A stretch of 64,000 bases of DNA from Azospirillum sp. TSH100. GTDB taxonomy: Bacteria > Pseudomonadota > Alphaproteobacteria > Azospirillales > Azospirillaceae. Below, one piece after another: positions 34,183 to 45,397 of the stretch. The stretch covers positions 160,001-224,000 of the forward strand of contig NZ_CP039636.1 in NCBI RefSeq assembly GCF_004923295.1, read 5' to 3'. Position numbers and translations under genes: made by a program. How positions within the stretch are numbered: the first letter of the stretch is position 1; every line of letters begins with the position of its first letter. The notes under the pieces are model-generated. The model did not search any database. It saw only the letters and a list, made by a program, of their open reading frames with translations, and had not been told where the DNA came from.

Positions 34183-34557
34183 TCAATCGTTGAGGCGGAA
34201 GCGAAAGGAATCGGCAAATATCTGCACTTTGTTGCCGGGCGCGGCGAAGATCTCCCGGATGATGGCGGACGGACGGGTGGCATAGGCCTGCGCGATCTCC
34301 TCCACCCACTGGTCCAGAAGTGGGGCGGCCGGGCGGTAGCGGTGACGGCCGTCGGCCTGGGCAACCAGCAGACCGGCGCCAAGGAAGCCTGCCAGGGCCT
34401 CCTGCACCACCACCTCGCTGCCACGCAGTTCGCTGACCAGATCGCCATTCGACCAGTCGCGGCCAGGGTTCCGTCGCAGCAGAAGAAGAAGCTCCAATGC
34501 CCAGACAGACCGGATCGAACCTCGCAGCAGGGTAAGCGCATCGTCGGACAAAACCAT
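34183..34557 (-). CDS. Winged-helix-like protein before the DUF5985 pair
   Basis: A 124-residue cytosolic protein I cannot place in a named family. Residues about 10-75 look like a winged helix (RSVWALELLLLLRRNPGRDW, then VVQEALAGFLGAGLLVAQAD), followed by a short helix-rich tail (LLDQWVEEIAQAYATRP). The first gene of the set, it is followed 85 bases later by the two small membrane proteins, so it may control them or relay a signal from them (inferred). The 25-codon gap argues for loose rather than tight coupling. Confidence 0.7.
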   Translation of the reverse strand: MVLSDDALTLLRGSIRSVWALELLLLLRRNPGRDWSNGDLVSELRGSEVVVQEALAGFLGAGLLVAQADGRHRYRPAAPLLDQWVEEIAQAYATRPSAIIREIFAAPGNKVQIFADSFRFRLND

Positions 34558-34620
34558 GAACCAGAACCTGACCTGATATGCACAACCGACGGCGTGGGGT
34601 AACGCCGTCCTCGATCCCCC

Positions 34621-37002
34621 TCATCGCCCCCTGACGGCCTCCGCCGGGGTGAGAGGGGCATGCAAATCCAGCGCGCGCCGCAGGGCGCGGGCCAGATCAC
34701 CGTTGCGGTACGGCTTGGACAGCGTTTCCGCCCGGCCCAGAACAGCCCCCAGGACGGCACCGGGATCGGCGGTGGCGTCGGTGCCGGTGGACGCGCCGGC
34801 CTCCGGTTCCGGCGCTGTGGTACCGTTGGCATAGCCCGAGGCGAACAGCACCCGCAGCGATGGATGACGGCGCAGCCCCTCCAGCGCCAGTTCGCGCCCG
34901 TTCAGGCCGCCCGGCATGACAATGTCGGTGAACAGGAGATCGACCGGCTGGCGGTCCAGGAGGGTGAGCGCCGCCTCCGCCCCGTTGGCCTCCTGGACGC
35001 GGTAACCCAGCGCCGCCACCGCCTGTGCCGCGACTGATCGCACGTCGGCGTCGTCATCGACCACCAGCACGGTCTCGCCACGGCCTGCGAAGGATTCGTC
35101 GGCGCCGTCCTCGTCGGTGGTCGCACCATGGAGGGCATCCACCGCCGCCCGCGGCAGATAGAGGCGGAAGGTGGTGCCGATCCCCGGCTTGCTATCAATG
35201 CCGATCAGCCCACCCGACTGCTTGACGAAGCCATGGATCATGGCGAGGCCCAGGCCGGTGCCCTTCCCTGTTTCCTTGGTGGTGAAGAAAGGCTCGAAGG
35301 CACGCTCCAGAACGTGCGTCGGCATGCCACATCCGCTGTCCGCCACCGACAGCAGGATATAGTCACCGGCCGGCACCGACATGCCGTGACCGGTCTGCGG
35401 CTCGGCAAAGCGGGTGTTGGCGGTGCTGATACGCAGGGTGCCGCCGCCGGGCATGGCGTCACGGGCGTTGATGACGAGGTTCAGCAGCGCCGACTCCGCC
35501 TGCGAGCGGTCGACCGAGGCGATCCACAGCGGCTCGGCGTCGGCCGGCGGCGCGTCGATCGAAATGCTGACGGCGCCGCCCAGCGTGCGCTCCATCAGTT
35601 CGCCCATACCGGCGACCAGATCGCCAAGATCGACCGGTTCCGGGTGAAGCTGCTGACGCCGGGCAAAAGTCAGCAGCCGCCGGGTCATGTCGGAACAGCG
35701 CAGCGCCGCCTGCAAGGCCATCTCCGCCCGCCGCGCCGCCTTGGGATCGTCGGCAAGACCGGGGACAAGCCGTTCCAGGCTGCCGATCACCACCATCAGC
35801 ATGTTGTTGAAGTCATGGGCGATTCCGCCGGTCAACTGACCAACCATTTCCATCTTCTGGGCATGGGCAAGCTGCTGCTGGGCCTGGCGAGTTTCCGTCA
35901 CGTCCATGATGGTGCCGAACAGCTCGGCCGGCCGGCCGTCCTCGTCACGCACCACCACCGCCTGGTCCAGCAGATGGCGTTCACCGCCGTCCGGCCCGCG
36001 CCAACGATACTCCACCATCGTCAGTCCGGTGTCGTGAATCGACGCCAGCTGGCGCAGCACGCGGCTGCGGTCGTCCGGATGCAGGCCGGATTCCCAGAAA
36101 TTCGGGTCCTCGATGAAGCGGGCGGAGGCGCAGCCCAGCACCGTCTCCGTCGTGTCGGACAGGTAGCGGAACGGAATGCCCGGCGTCAGGTCAGCGGTAT
36201 AGAGCACGATGGGAAGCTGGCCCAGAATCAGCGCCTGCCGCTCCTCCGACCGCCGCAGCGCCTGTTCGGCCTGCCGCATCTCCCGCCGTACCCGCTCATT
36301 CTCGTCCAGCAGGCGCTGCTTGGCCTCGACCTCGCGCTTCACCTCCTCCGTCTTGCGGTAGAGGTCGACGAAGACCGCCACCTTGCATTTCAGGATCTGC
36401 GGATCGACCGGCTTGAACATGTAGTCCACGGCGCCGGAGGCATAGCCGCGGAAGATGTGGGTCTCGTCCTTGTTGATGGCGGTCAGGAAGATGATCGGAA
36501 TGTGCCGCGACTTCTCGCGCAGGCGGATCAGTTCCGCCGTCTCGTAGCCGTCCATGCCGGGCATGTGCACGTCCAGCAGGATAAGGGCGAAATCCTGGCG
36601 CAGCAGATGCTTCAACGCCTCTTCGCCAGAGCGCGCGAGCACCAGCTGCGCTCCCATATCCTCCAGCGTCTCGCGCACGGCGAACAGGTTCCGCGGATCG
36701 TCGTCGACGATCAGGATGGCGACGTCCGCCCTGTCGGGCTGCGGATGTGAATCGGTGGTCATGATTCCGCTTTCCCATCCCGCGGGAACGGTGGCCGGCG
36801 GCGGCATAACGGTGGCCGAAGGAGTCGTCACGGGGACGGCGGGCACGACCTCCACCCCGCCTGTCGGCTGGGTACTGGCCGACTTGACGCTGGTGGTGCC
36901 GAGCAGGCGAGACCGACGGGCCGCCGGCAGCGGGCTGGGCGCGGGCGGGACGAACGGCGCACGCCGCACCGCTCGTAGGGGTTGCAGCTTGCGCCGGGTC
37001 AT
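34621..37002 (-). CDS. Hybrid histidine kinase (REC-PAS-HisKA-HATPase-REC)
   Basis: A 793-residue cytosolic kinase. An unstructured Pro/Ala/Thr-rich leader (about 1-95) is followed by a receiver ([15 protein letters not shown], Asp near 144), a coiled coil, and a PAS fold (about 265-380). HisKA has [20 protein letters not shown] with His near 396. HATPase (N-box [14 protein letters not shown]-boxes DSGCGMP and [11 protein letters not shown]) and a C-terminal receiver ([13 protein letters not shown]) complete it. The start at 37002 overlaps the stop of the giant kinase (ATGA), so the two are made together and may form one signalling unit. Confidence 0.88.
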   Translation of the reverse strand: MTRRKLQPLRAVRRAPFVPPAPSPLPAARRSRLLGTTSVKSASTQPTGGVEVVPAVPVTTPSATVMPPPATVPAGWESGIMTTDSHPQPDRADVAILIVDDDPRNLFAVRETLEDMGAQLVLARSGEEALKHLLRQDFALILLDVHMPGMDGYETAELIRLREKSRHIPIIFLTAINKDETHIFRGYASGAVDYMFKPVDPQILKCKVAVFVDLYRKTEEVKREVEAKQRLLDENERVRREMRQAEQALRRSEERQALILGQLPIVLYTADLTPGIPFRYLSDTTETVLGCASARFIEDPNFWESGLHPDDRSRVLRQLASIHDTGLTMVEYRWRGPDGGERHLLDQAVVVRDEDGRPAELFGTIMDVTETRQAQQQLAHAQKMEMVGQLTGGIAHDFNNMLMVVIGSLERLVPGLADDPKAARRAEMALQAALRCSDMTRRLLTFARRQQLHPEPVDLGDLVAGMGELMERTLGGAVSISIDAPPADAEPLWIASVDRSQAESALLNLVINARDAMPGGGTLRISTANTRFAEPQTGHGMSVPAGDYILLSVADSGCGMPTHVLERAFEPFFTTKETGKGTGLGLAMIHGFVKQSGGLIGIDSKPGIGTTFRLYLPRAAVDALHGATTDEDGADESFAGRGETVLVVDDDADVRSVAAQAVAALGYRVQEANGAEAALTLLDRQPVDLLFTDIVMPGGLNGRELALEGLRRHPSLRVLFASGYANGTTAPEPEAGASTGTDATADPGAVLGAVLGRAETLSKPYRNGDLARALRRALDLHAPLTPAEAVRGR

Positions 37003-40000
37003 GCCTGCACCCCGCCGCGCGGTTGCTGCCGGCTGCTCCTGGCGGTCCAAATCCGCAACAGCGACAGCAGATGATCGATGTCCACCGGCTTGGCGATGTA
37101 ATCGGTCGCCCCGGCTTCGATACACTTGTCGCGATCGCCCTTCATTGCCTTGGCGGTGACCGCGATCATCGGCAGGGCACGGAACTCGTCGATGCTGCGG
37201 ATCGTGCGCATGGTCTCATAGCCGTCCATCTCCGGCATCATAATATCGACCAGAACCACGTCCACATTGGGGTCGGCGCGGAGCCGCTCGATCCCCTCGC
37301 GCCCGCTTTCGGCATGAAGGACCTCGATCCTGTGGGATTCCATCACGCTGGCCAGCGAGAAGATGTTGCGGATGTCGTCGTCGATCACCAGCACCCGCTT
37401 GCCGGCCAACGCCGGGTCGTGCTGGCGCAGATCCAGGATGCTGCGCCGCTTCTCGTCGGGCAGCCGGTCGACAGCGCGGTGCAGGAACAGGGCGGTTTCG
37501 TCCAGCAGCCCGGCCGGCGACCGTGCGCTCTTAAGCACCACGGTTTCGGCCAGCCGACGCAGCCGCGCTTCGTCCTCCGCCGCGATGTCGGCCGCGACAT
37601 AGACCACCACCGGCATCCAGGCGAGTGTATCGCGGGTGCGTAGCCATTCCACCAATTCGAAATCAACCGCAACCGGGCCGGACAGGGTAGGGCTCGAGAG
37701 ATCCAGCACCATGCAGTCGAACTGGTCGGCGCTCAGCGCCGCCATCGCCGCCTCGATCGAGGTGACGGTGTGCGTCTCGACGTCGCCATTGCCGATCAGG
37801 GCGGCGACGCCGCCTGGCTGCGGGCTGTCCTTTTCCACCACCAGCAGCCTGCGGTGGTCGCGCTCCTTGAAGCTCTTGACCCGGTTCAGGGCGTCGAAGA
37901 TCGCCTCGCGCTCAACCGGCTTTTCCGAATAATCGAAAGCGCCCATCGCCAAGCCGCGCCGCCGCTCGTCCTTGGCGGAAATGACATGAACCGGAATGTG
38001 CCGGGTTTGCGGGTCGCGCTTCAGCAGGTCGAGCAGCGCCCAGCCGTCCATGTCCGGCAGCCCGATGTCGAGCAGCACGGCGTCGGGCCGATATTTGCGC
38101 GCCAGCGGCAACGCCGCAGCCCCACCACTGGACAGGATGGTGCGGAAGCCCTTCTCCCGCGCCAAGTCCAGCAGGATGGAGGCAAAGGTGTTGTCGTCCT
38201 CGACGATCAGCACCACCGGCTCGCCCGGACGGAGCCGCTCGCGGTCGTCGCTGGCAGGCTGCATGTCCAGCAGCGCCAGCCCTTCCTGCGGACCGGACGC
38301 CACCACCGGCCGGGTCGCCGTTTCCGTCCGCTTGGGAAGCAGGGCGGCCGGCGGCATCGTGGCGCTGGCCGCCGCAATGGCGGGGGTGCCCAGAGGAGTG
38401 ACGGGCTCGGCGACGATGTCATAGCTGCGCGGCACAAACAGGGTAAAGGCACTGCCCTTGCCGGGCGTGCTGGCGACACGGATTTCACCGCCCAGCAGCC
38501 GGGCGATTTCGCGGCTGATCGACAGGCCGAGACCGGTGCCGCCGTATTTGCGGCTGGTGGTGCCGTCGGCCTGCTGGAACGCCTCGAAGATGATGCGCTG
38601 CTTGTCCTCGGGGATGCCGATACCTGTGTCGATGACCGTGAAGGCCAGCACCGAGGACGCGGCGTCCAGGGTCGGGTGGGCGGCACTCCAGCCTTCCGTA
38701 GCCGGGGCGACCCGGAAGGTGATGCCGCCGGTTTCGGTGAACTTGAAGGCGTTGGACAGCAGGTTGTTCAGCACCTGGGCCAGCCGCTTCTCGTCGGTCT
38801 GGATGCTGGCGGGCAGCGCCGCGTCCATCTCGATTGCGAAGTCCAGCTTCTTCTCCTGCGCCAGCTGCGCGAAGGTGCGCTCCACATGGTTGCGCAGGTC
38901 GCCCAGCACGACCTCGCCGATCTCCAGGGTCACTGTGCCGGATTCAATCTTCGACAGATCGAGGATGTCGTTGATCAGGCCCAGCAGGTCGGAGCCGGCG
39001 GAATGGATGGTGCGGGCGAATTCCACCTGACGGTCGGACAGGTTGGTGTCGGGGTTGTCGGCAAGCAGCTTCGACAGGATCAGCAGGCTGTTCAGGGGCG
39101 TGCGCAGCTCGTGGCTCATGTTGGCTAGGAACTGCGATTTGTATTTGGAGGTCAGGGCAAGCTGTTCGGCCTTCTCCTCCAGCGCCGCCTTGGCGAACAC
39201 GACCTCTCGGTTCTTGCGCTCCACCTCGATGTTCTGCTTCTCCAGCTGCTCGGCCTTCTCCTCCAGCGCCTCGTTGGTGGTGGTCAGCTTTTCCTGCTGG
39301 GCCTTCAGCAGCTCTTCCGACTTGCGCAGCGAGGCGGCCTGCTGTTCCAGCCGCTCGTTGGTGGTCTTCAGCTCCTCCTGCTGGCTTTGCAGCTCGGTGG
39401 TCAGGCGCTGGGACTGCTTCAGCAGCCCCTCGGTGCGCATGTTGGCGGCGATCGTGTTCAGAACGATGCCGATGCTCTCGGTCAGCTGCTCCAGGAAGCT
39501 CTGATGCGTCTCGCTGAAGCGCCCGAAGCTCGCCAGCTCGATCACCGCCTTCACGTCATCCTCGAACAGCACCGGCAGGACGATGATGTTCAGCGGCGGC
39601 GCCTCGCCCAGGCCGGAGCTGATGGCGACATAGTCGCGCGGCACGTTGGTCAGCAGGATGCGCTTCTTCTCGTAGGCGCACTGCCCGACCAGACCTTCCT
39701 TCAGGTGGAAGCGGTTGGACAGGTTCTTGCGCTCCTTCAAGGCGTAGGAGGCGACCAGTTCCAGCAGCGGCTCGTCGCGGTCGCGGGTGGCGACATAGAA
39801 GACGCCATGCTGCGCATTCACCAGCGGCGCGATCTCCGACAGGATCATGTTGGAGACGGTGACCAGATCGCGTTCGCCCTGGAGCATGCGGGTGAATTTG
39901 GCGAGGTTGGTCTTCAGCCAGTCCTGTTCCGCATTCTTCAGCGTCGTGTCGCGCAGATTGCGGATCATCTCGTTGATGTTGTCCTTCAGCGCCGCGACCT

Positions 40001-42890
40001 CGCCCATCGCCTCCACGGTGATGGAGCGGGTCAGGTCGCCCTTGGTCACTGCGGTGGCGACCTCGGCGATGGCGCGCACCTGGGTGGTCAGGTTCGCGGC
40101 CAGCTGGTTCACGTTTTCGGTCAGATCCTTCCACAGCCCGGCGGCACCCGGCACGCGGGCCTGACCGCCCAGCTTGCCTTCGATGCCCACCTCGCGCGCC
40201 ACGTTGGTGACCTGATCGGCGAAGGTCGCCAGCGTGTCGATCATCCCGTTGATGGTGTTGGCCAGTGCCGCGATCTCGCCCTTGGCGTCCACCGCCAGCT
40301 TGCGCTTCAGGTCGCCGTCGGCGACCGCGGTGACGACGCTGGCGATGCCGCGCACCTGACCGGTCAGGTTGGCCGCCATCATGTTCACATTGTCGGTCAG
40401 GTCCTTCCACGTCCCGCCGACCCCCTCCACTTTGGCCTGTCCGCCAAGCTTTCCTTCGGAGCCCACCTCACGCGCCACGCGCGTCACTTCCGAGGCGAAG
40501 CTGTTCAGCTGGTCCACCATCGTGTTGATGGTCGATTTCAACTCGAAGATTTCGCCCTTCACGTCGACGGTGATCTTCTTCGACAGATCGCCCTTGGCGA
40601 CCGCCGTCGTCACCTCGGCGATATTGCGGACCTGACCGGTCAGGTTGGCCGCCATCATGTTCACGTTGTCGGTCAAATCCTTCCAGGTGCCGGCAACCCC
40701 CTTCACCTGCGCCTGGCCGCCCAACTTGCCCTCGATGCCCACCTCGCGCGCCACGCGGGCAACTTCCGAGGCGAAGCTGTTCAGCTGGTCCACCATCGTG
40801 TTGATGGTCGATTTCAGCTCCAGAATCTCGCCCTTCACGTCGACGGTGATCTTCTTCGACAAGTCGCCGTTTGCCACGGCGGTCGTCACTTCAGCGATGT
40901 TGCGGACCTGACCGGTCAGGTTGGTCGCCATCGCGTTCACATTGTCGGTCAGATCCTTCCAGGTGCCGGCAACCCCCTTCACCTGCGCCTGACCGCCCAG
41001 CTTGCCTTCGGAGCCCACCTCGCGTGCCACGCGCGTCACCTCCGAGGCGAAGCTGTTCAGCTGGTCCACCATCGTGTTGATGGTCGATTTCAGCTCCAGA
41101 ATCTCGCCCTTCACGTCGACGGTGATCTTCTTCGACAAGTCGCCGTTTGCCACGGCGGTCGTCACTTCGGCGATGTTGCGGACCTGACCGGTCAGGTTGG
41201 TCGCCATCGCATTCACGCTGTCGGTCAAATCCTTCCAGGTGCCGCCAACGCCCTTCACTTGGGCCTGACCGCCCAGCTTGCCTTCGGAACCCACCTCGCG
41301 TGCCACGCGCGTCACTTCCGAGGCAAAGCTGTTCAGCTGGTCCACCATCGTGTTGATGGTGTTCTTCAGCTCCAGAATTTCGCCCTTCACCGGCACGGTG
41401 ATCTTCTTCGAGAGGTCGCCGTTCGCCACGGCGGTCGTCACATCGGCGATATTGCGGACCTGACCGGTCAGGTTCGCCGCCATCAGATTCACGCTGTCGG
41501 TCAGATCCTTCCAGGTGCCGCCGACACCCTCCACCTTCGCCTGACCACCCAGCTTGCCCTCCGAGCCCACCTCGCGCGCAACGCGCGTCACTTCCGAGGC
41601 GAAGCTGTTCAGCTGGTCCACCATCGTGTTGATGGTCGATTTCAGCTCCAGAATCTCACCCTTCACATCGACGGTGATCTTCTTCGACAGGTCGCCCGTC
41701 GCGACGGCGGTGGTCACGTCGGCGATGTTGCGGACCTGTCCGGTCAGGTTGGCCGCCATCATGTTCACGCTGTCGGTCAGATCCTTCCAGGTGCCGCCGA
41801 CGCCCTCGACCTTGGCCTGACCGCCCAGCTTGCCTTCGGAGCCCACCTCGCGCGCAACGCGCGTCACCTCCGAGGCGAAGCTGTTCAACTGGTCCACCAT
41901 CGTGTTGATGGTGGATTTCAGCTCCAGAATCTCACCCTTCACATCGACGGTGATCTTCTTCGACAGGTCGCCCTTGGCGACCGCGGTGGTGACTTCGGCG
42001 ATGTTGCGAACCTGACCGGTCAGGTTTTCCGCCATCATGTTCACATTGTCGGTCAGATCCTTCCAGGTGCCACCGACACCCTCGACCTTGGCCTGACCAC
42101 CCAGCTTGCCTTCCGAGCCCACCTCGCGCGCAACGCGCGTCACTTCCGAGGCGAAGCTGTTCAGCTGGTCCACCATCGTGTTGATGGTCGATTTCAGCTC
42201 GAGGATCTCGCCCTTCACATCGACGGTGATCTTCTTCGACAGGTCGCCCTTGGCGACCGCGGTCGTCACTTCGGCGATGTTGCGGACCTGACCGGTCAGG
42301 TTCGCCGCCATCACGTTGACGTTCTCGGTCAGATCCTTCCAGCTGCCGGCGACGCCCTTGACCTGGGCCTGACCGCCCAGCTTGCCTTCGATGCCGACCT
42401 CGCGCGCCACGCGCGTCAGTTCGGTGGTGACGGTGACGAGCTGGTCCACCATGGTGTTGACGTTGCGGGCGGTGCGCAGGAATTCACCCTGCAGCGGCCG
42501 GCCCTCGATCTCAAGCGCCATGGTCTTGGACAGGTCGCCCTTGGCGACAGCGCCGATGACGCGGGCGATTTCCGTCGTCGGCTGGATCATATCGCCGACC
42601 AGCGTGTTGATGCTGTCGACGCAGGTTTCCCACCCGCCGGACGCATTGTTCAGCTTGGCGCGCTGGCTGATGCGGCCTTCCTTGCCGATGGCGACGCTGA
42701 GTCGGCTGACCTCGGCGGTCAGGTTCTGGTTCAGTTCGACCACGTCGTTGAAGGCGGCGGCAATTTCGCCGTCGATTCCGGTGAGGTCCAGCGGCAGCCG
42801 TACCGAGAATTCACCCTTGCGCAATTGCCGCAGGGCCATCAGCAGAACCTTCGGATCCAACGCGTCCGCCGTCTCGACCATCGCCGTCAT
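36999..42890 (-). CDS. Giant cytosolic HAMP-array hybrid histidine kinase
   Basis: A kinase of 1963 residues. Residues about 60-985 hold roughly ten tandem HAMP-type units of 92 residues, with the core [20 protein letters not shown] and [20 protein letters not shown]. Next come GAF (about 1000-1150), a coiled coil, HisKA ([20 protein letters not shown], His near 1260), HATPase, and three receivers: REC1 [12 protein letters not shown] (Asp near 1608), a degenerate REC2 and REC3 [12 protein letters not shown] (near 1882). No membrane span is seen. The layout resembles fungal group III (Nik1-type) kinases and their bacterial relatives, which respond to osmotic or other stress. ATG 42890 is chosen; an in-frame ATG lies 9 bases downstream. 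Confidence 0.93.
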   Translation of the reverse strand: MTAMVETADALDPKVLLMALRQLRKGEFSVRLPLDLTGIDGEIAAAFNDVVELNQNLTAEVSRLSVAIGKEGRISQRAKLNNASGGWETCVDSINTLVGDMIQPTTEIARVIGAVAKGDLSKTMALEIEGRPLQGEFLRTARNVNTMVDQLVTVTTELTRVAREVGIEGKLGGQAQVKGVAGSWKDLTENVNVMAANLTGQVRNIAEVTTAVAKGDLSKKITVDVKGEILELKSTINTMVDQLNSFASEVTRVAREVGSEGKLGGQAKVEGVGGTWKDLTDNVNMMAENLTGQVRNIAEVTTAVAKGDLSKKITVDVKGEILELKSTINTMVDQLNSFASEVTRVAREVGSEGKLGGQAKVEGVGGTWKDLTDSVNMMAANLTGQVRNIADVTTAVATGDLSKKITVDVKGEILELKSTINTMVDQLNSFASEVTRVAREVGSEGKLGGQAKVEGVGGTWKDLTDSVNLMAANLTGQVRNIADVTTAVANGDLSKKITVPVKGEILELKNTINTMVDQLNSFASEVTRVAREVGSEGKLGGQAQVKGVGGTWKDLTDSVNAMATNLTGQVRNIAEVTTAVANGDLSKKITVDVKGEILELKSTINTMVDQLNSFASEVTRVAREVGSEGKLGGQAQVKGVAGTWKDLTDNVNAMATNLTGQVRNIAEVTTAVANGDLSKKITVDVKGEILELKSTINTMVDQLNSFASEVARVAREVGIEGKLGGQAQVKGVAGTWKDLTDNVNMMAANLTGQVRNIAEVTTAVAKGDLSKKITVDVKGEIFELKSTINTMVDQLNSFASEVTRVAREVGSEGKLGGQAKVEGVGGTWKDLTDNVNMMAANLTGQVRGIASVVTAVADGDLKRKLAVDAKGEIAALANTINGMIDTLATFADQVTNVAREVGIEGKLGGQARVPGAAGLWKDLTENVNQLAANLTTQVRAIAEVATAVTKGDLTRSITVEAMGEVAALKDNINEMIRNLRDTTLKNAEQDWLKTNLAKFTRMLQGERDLVTVSNMILSEIAPLVNAQHGVFYVATRDRDEPLLELVASYALKERKNLSNRFHLKEGLVGQCAYEKKRILLTNVPRDYVAISSGLGEAPPLNIIVLPVLFEDDVKAVIELASFGRFSETHQSFLEQLTESIGIVLNTIAANMRTEGLLKQSQRLTTELQSQQEELKTTNERLEQQAASLRKSEELLKAQQEKLTTTNEALEEKAEQLEKQNIEVERKNREVVFAKAALEEKAEQLALTSKYKSQFLANMSHELRTPLNSLLILSKLLADNPDTNLSDRQVEFARTIHSAGSDLLGLINDILDLSKIESGTVTLEIGEVVLGDLRNHVERTFAQLAQEKKLDFAIEMDAALPASIQTDEKRLAQVLNNLLSNAFKFTETGGITFRVAPATEGWSAAHPTLDAASSVLAFTVIDTGIGIPEDKQRIIFEAFQQADGTTSRKYGGTGLGLSISREIARLLGGEIRVASTPGKGSAFTLFVPRSYDIVAEPVTPLGTPAIAAASATMPPAALLPKRTETATRPVVASGPQEGLALLDMQPASDDRERLRPGEPVVLIVEDDNTFASILLDLAREKGFRTILSSGGAAALPLARKYRPDAVLLDIGLPDMDGWALLDLLKRDPQTRHIPVHVISAKDERRRGLAMGAFDYSEKPVEREAIFDALNRVKSFKERDHRRLLVVEKDSPQPGGVAALIGNGDVETHTVTSIEAAMAALSADQFDCMVLDLSSPTLSGPVAVDFELVEWLRTRDTLAWMPVVVYVAADIAAEDEARLRRLAETVVLKSARSPAGLLDETALFLHRAVDRLPDEKRRSILDLRQHDPALAGKRVLVIDDDIRNIFSLASVMESHRIEVLHAESGREGIERLRADPNVDVVLVDIMMPEMDGYETMRTIRSIDEFRALPMIAVTAKAMKGDRDKCIEAGATDYIAKPVDIDHLLSLLRIWTARSSRQQPRGGVQA
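40130..42660 (-). repeat. Tandem 276-bp coding repeats (HAMP array)
   Basis: About nine close copies plus one diverged first copy of a 276-base unit encode the HAMP array of the giant kinase. Copies in the middle (about 40440-42380) are nearly identical over long stretches at the DNA level. This suggests recent duplication or gene conversion, and a site where copy number could change by recombination. Confidence 0.9.
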
Positions 42891-43353
42891 GCCGTTCCCC
42901 AATCCGCGCGCCGTGCCCACCATGGACCGCGCTCTGCCCATCCCCAGGACCGCCCGACTGCGCGGTCGAAGAAAACTTAGGCCAACACAACCGGGATTCC
43001 GAACGTCCGCACCGACAGTGTGCGCACTCCATCCTCATCCGGAGCGTGACTGCGCAGTCCTACAGCCCCGCACCATGAAGTAAAGGCGATTCGGGTCAAC
43101 TTGGCCTTTCGTATAAATTCTAACTTCCGGCGTAAGTGCTATGCCTATAACTTAGGATGGGGCTGGAATTTTCTTGAGCTTGGCCGGTCTTATCACGGGC
43201 TCAACTCAGCCGAGCGGCCGATGTGCAAAGCTCAGGCTCCGGAACGATTCGACGGCCGCGACCGTTATAAACTCAGCCATGGCGGGACTTTTCAGCAGCT
43301 GCCGCTTTCCGCAAGGCAAGACGACCCGACACTTCACAGCCCGAGGCTTGGCA
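42891..43353. other. Long intergenic stretch before msrP
   Basis: Between the giant kinase start and the msrP start (43683) there are about 790 bases without a certain gene. It holds a perfect 12-bp palindrome, GACTGCGCAGTC, at 43048-43059, and an AT-richer promoter-like patch around 43100-43155. No RNA gene was recognised. A possible short ORF begins at 43354. Confidence 0.4.
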
Positions 43354-43575
43354 ATGACTTTTTGGACGTTTCCCATGCAGGCTTCGATGTGCTGCATGCT
43401 CTCTTGGATGCGCGCCTGCCAACAGGGTGCTGCCCTTGCCCACTCCTTTTCCGGAATGCCTCTCCTCACCCAGCCGCCGCCTCCGGCCAACGTGTTGCCC
43501 TTCCCGGCACGCCGTACGGCGCGTGGGGGTGGGTTCGTCGGTTCGGCCGTGGTGATCCCGCTCGGACGGCGCTGA
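43354..43575 (+). CDS. Possible small ORF in the msrP upstream region
   Basis: A 73-residue ORF beginning [14 protein letters not shown] with CCGAGG 7 bases before its ATG. It has a Met/Cys-rich amphipathic N-terminal part and a basic tail containing [14 protein letters not shown], a kind of ending seen in short alphaproteobacterial proteins. No family is recognised. Reading from an earlier in-frame start is possible. It may equally be chance in a GC-rich region. Confidence 0.35.
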   Translation: MTFWTFPMQASMCCMLSWMRACQQGAALAHSFSGMPLLTQPPPPANVLPFPARRTARGGGFVGSAVVIPLGRR

Positions 43576-43682
43576 TCGCCCCTAAACGCCCGCTCACGCA
43601 ATTGTGTAGACCCTGTGATTTGCCGATGGCCGGCCGCAGACCTATGGTTAGTGGCAGGAATGGTCCGTTCGGGAGAGGGTCG

Positions 43683-44630
43683 ATGCTGTTCAAGTTTCCC
43701 ACCGCGTCGCAGGCACGCGAAGACGAGGTGACGCCGCGGGAGTTGTTCCTGTCGCGCCGCAGCCTGATCGCCGGTGGCGCCGCCGCCATGGCGCTGGGCA
43801 GCCTGCCGGTTTGGAGCGGCAACGCGCTGGCAGGCCCTTTCCAGGCGGCGACCACGATCAAGCCGGCCGATCCGAAGTTCGATCCGACGACGCCGATGAA
43901 GTCGGCCACCAGCTACAACAACTTCTATGAGTTCGGCACCGGCAAGAGCGATCCGGCCGAAAACGCAGGCACTCTGAAGACCCGTCCCTGGGAAATCGCC
44001 ATCGGCGGCGAAGTGGCCAAGCCGATGACCATCGGGATCGAGGATCTGTTGAAATTCCCGATGGAGGAACGCGTCTACCGCCTGCGCTGCGTCGAAGGCT
44101 GGTCGATGGTGATCCCCTGGGTCGGCTTTTCGCTGGCGGAACTGCTGAAGCGGGTTGAGCCGACCGGCAACGCAAAATACGTCGCCTTCCAGACCCTGAA
44201 CGACCCGAAGCAGATGCCGGGCCTGCGCTCCTGGGTGTTGGACTGGCCCTATACCGAAGGGCTGCGGCTGGACGAGGCGATGCACCCCCTGACCATGCTG
44301 GCCGTCGGCATGTATGGCGAGGTGCTGCCCAACCAGAACGGCGCCCCGATCCGGCTGGTGGTGCCATGGAAATACGGTTTCAAGTCGATCAAATCGATCG
44401 TCAAGATCTCGCTGGTGAAGGAGCAGCCGGCCACCGCCTGGAACAAGTCGCAGCCGCGTGAGTACGGCTTCTATTCCAACGTCAATCCGGACGTCGACCA
44501 TCCGCGCTGGAGCCAGGCGACCGAGCGGCGCGTCGGCGAATTCTCGCGCCGCAAGACCCTGCCCTTCAACGGCTATGGCGAAGAGGTCGCGTCGCTCTAT
44601 GCCGGCATGGATTTGAAGGCGAATTACTGA
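43683..44630 (+). CDS. msrP: Protein-methionine-sulfoxide reductase catalytic subunit MsrP
   Basis: A periplasmic molybdopterin enzyme that repairs methionine sulfoxide in exported proteins. The 315 residues start with a twin-arginine signal ([20 protein letters not shown], about residues 25-44). The molybdenum-ligand cysteine is in [22 protein letters not shown] 43683 has GAGAGGG just upstream; the longer in-frame reading through the intergenic region has no family match. The partner msrQ starts 2 bases after the stop. Electrons come from the quinone pool through MsrQ. Confidence 0.94.
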   Translation: MLFKFPTASQAREDEVTPRELFLSRRSLIAGGAAAMALGSLPVWSGNALAGPFQAATTIKPADPKFDPTTPMKSATSYNNFYEFGTGKSDPAENAGTLKTRPWEIAIGGEVAKPMTIGIEDLLKFPMEERVYRLRCVEGWSMVIPWVGFSLAELLKRVEPTGNAKYVAFQTLNDPKQMPGLRSWVLDWPYTEGLRLDEAMHPLTMLAVGMYGEVLPNQNGAPIRLVVPWKYGFKSIKSIVKISLVKEQPATAWNKSQPREYGFYSNVNPDVDHPRWSQATERRVGEFSRRKTLPFNGYGEEVASLYAGMDLKANY

Positions 44631-44632
44631 CC

Positions 44633-45397
44633 ATGGCCGCCCCCCTCGCCTCCGCCGGCGGCGTCGATGTGCGCGCCGCCGCGAACGCCGCCCTCACCTC
44701 GCGCTGGGCCAAGCCCGTCGTCTTCACCCTCGCCCTGGTTCCGCTGGTCTGGACCGTCTGGCTCGCCTACACTGGCGAGTTGGGGGCGGAGCCGGTGCTG
44801 GAGAGCGTCAAGGCCAGTGGGCTGTGGGCCTTGCGCTTTCTGCTGATCGCGCTGGCGCTGAGCCCGCTGCGGATGCTGACGGGGGTGGCGGGGCTGGCGC
44901 GCTTCCGCCGGATGTTGGGGCTGTTCGCCTTCTTCTACGCAGCCGTCCACCTGTCCACCTATGTCGGGCTGGACCAGTTCTTCGACTGGGCGGCGATCTG
45001 GAAGGAAATCGTCAAGCGGCCCTACATCACGGTCGGCATGGGGGCTTTCCTGATCCTGACCTTGTTGGCCGCCACCTCCACCGACGGCATGGTGAAGCGC
45101 TTGGGCGGCAAGCGCTGGCGCGTCCTGCACAAGGCTGTGTTCGTCGCCGGGCTGGCTGGCTGCCTGCACTTCATCATGCTGGTGAAAGGCTGGCAGACCA
45201 CACCGCTGGTCTATGCGCTGATCTGCGTCGGGCTGCTGGCCTTCCGCCGCTGGCCGATCCGGTTGGGACGGGAAAAGGACCGGCGGCGGAAGGATGAGAC
45301 ACCTGCGGTCAGAACACGGCCCGCAACAGCCCGACGGTCCGGCGAAGCGCCAGAACCGCACTTTCCGGATGGAAGCTCCCCCGCTCGTCGCAGTTGA
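44633..45397 (+). CDS. msrQ: Heme-binding membrane subunit MsrQ
   Basis: A 254-residue inner-membrane b-type heme protein (ferric reductase-like fold) that feeds electrons to MsrP. About six helices are visible, with heme-ligand type histidines in FFYAAVHLSTYVGLDQFF, RVLHKAVFVAGLAGCLHFIM. It is longer than usual (about 200-220): the last 40 residues are a basic hydrophilic tail (RRKDETPAVRTRPATARRSG) that overlaps the 3' end of the dienelactone hydrolase gene on the other strand by 89 bases. The tail is probably non-conserved. Confidence 0.88.
   Translation: MAAPLASAGGVDVRAAANAALTSRWAKPVVFTLALVPLVWTVWLAYTGELGAEPVLESVKASGLWALRFLLIALALSPLRMLTGVAGLARFRRMLGLFAFFYAAVHLSTYVGLDQFFDWAAIWKEIVKRPYITVGMGAFLILTLLAATSTDGMVKRLGGKRWRVLHKAVFVAGLAGCLHFIMLVKGWQTTPLVYALICVGLLAFRRWPIRLGREKDRRRKDETPAVRTRPATARRSGEAPEPHFPDGSSPARRS

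Noticed and set aside
40130..42660. Regular repeats that could look like a CRISPR or satellite array
   Set aside because: The period is 276 bases, in frame, with no spacer-repeat alternation, and it encodes HAMP domains.
39387..42980. Long open frame on the plus strand (about 1197 codons) opposite the giant kinase
   Set aside because: It is antisense to the HAMP array; the repeat units keep the opposite frame open. The translation is His/Arg/Val-rich with no domain, whereas the minus strand gives HAMP, GAF, HisKA and receiver motifs.
43206..44501. Minus-strand open frame of about 431 codons opposite msrP
   Set aside because: Mostly antisense to msrP, which has a clear TAT signal and molybdopterin motifs; the remaining part has no recognisable features.
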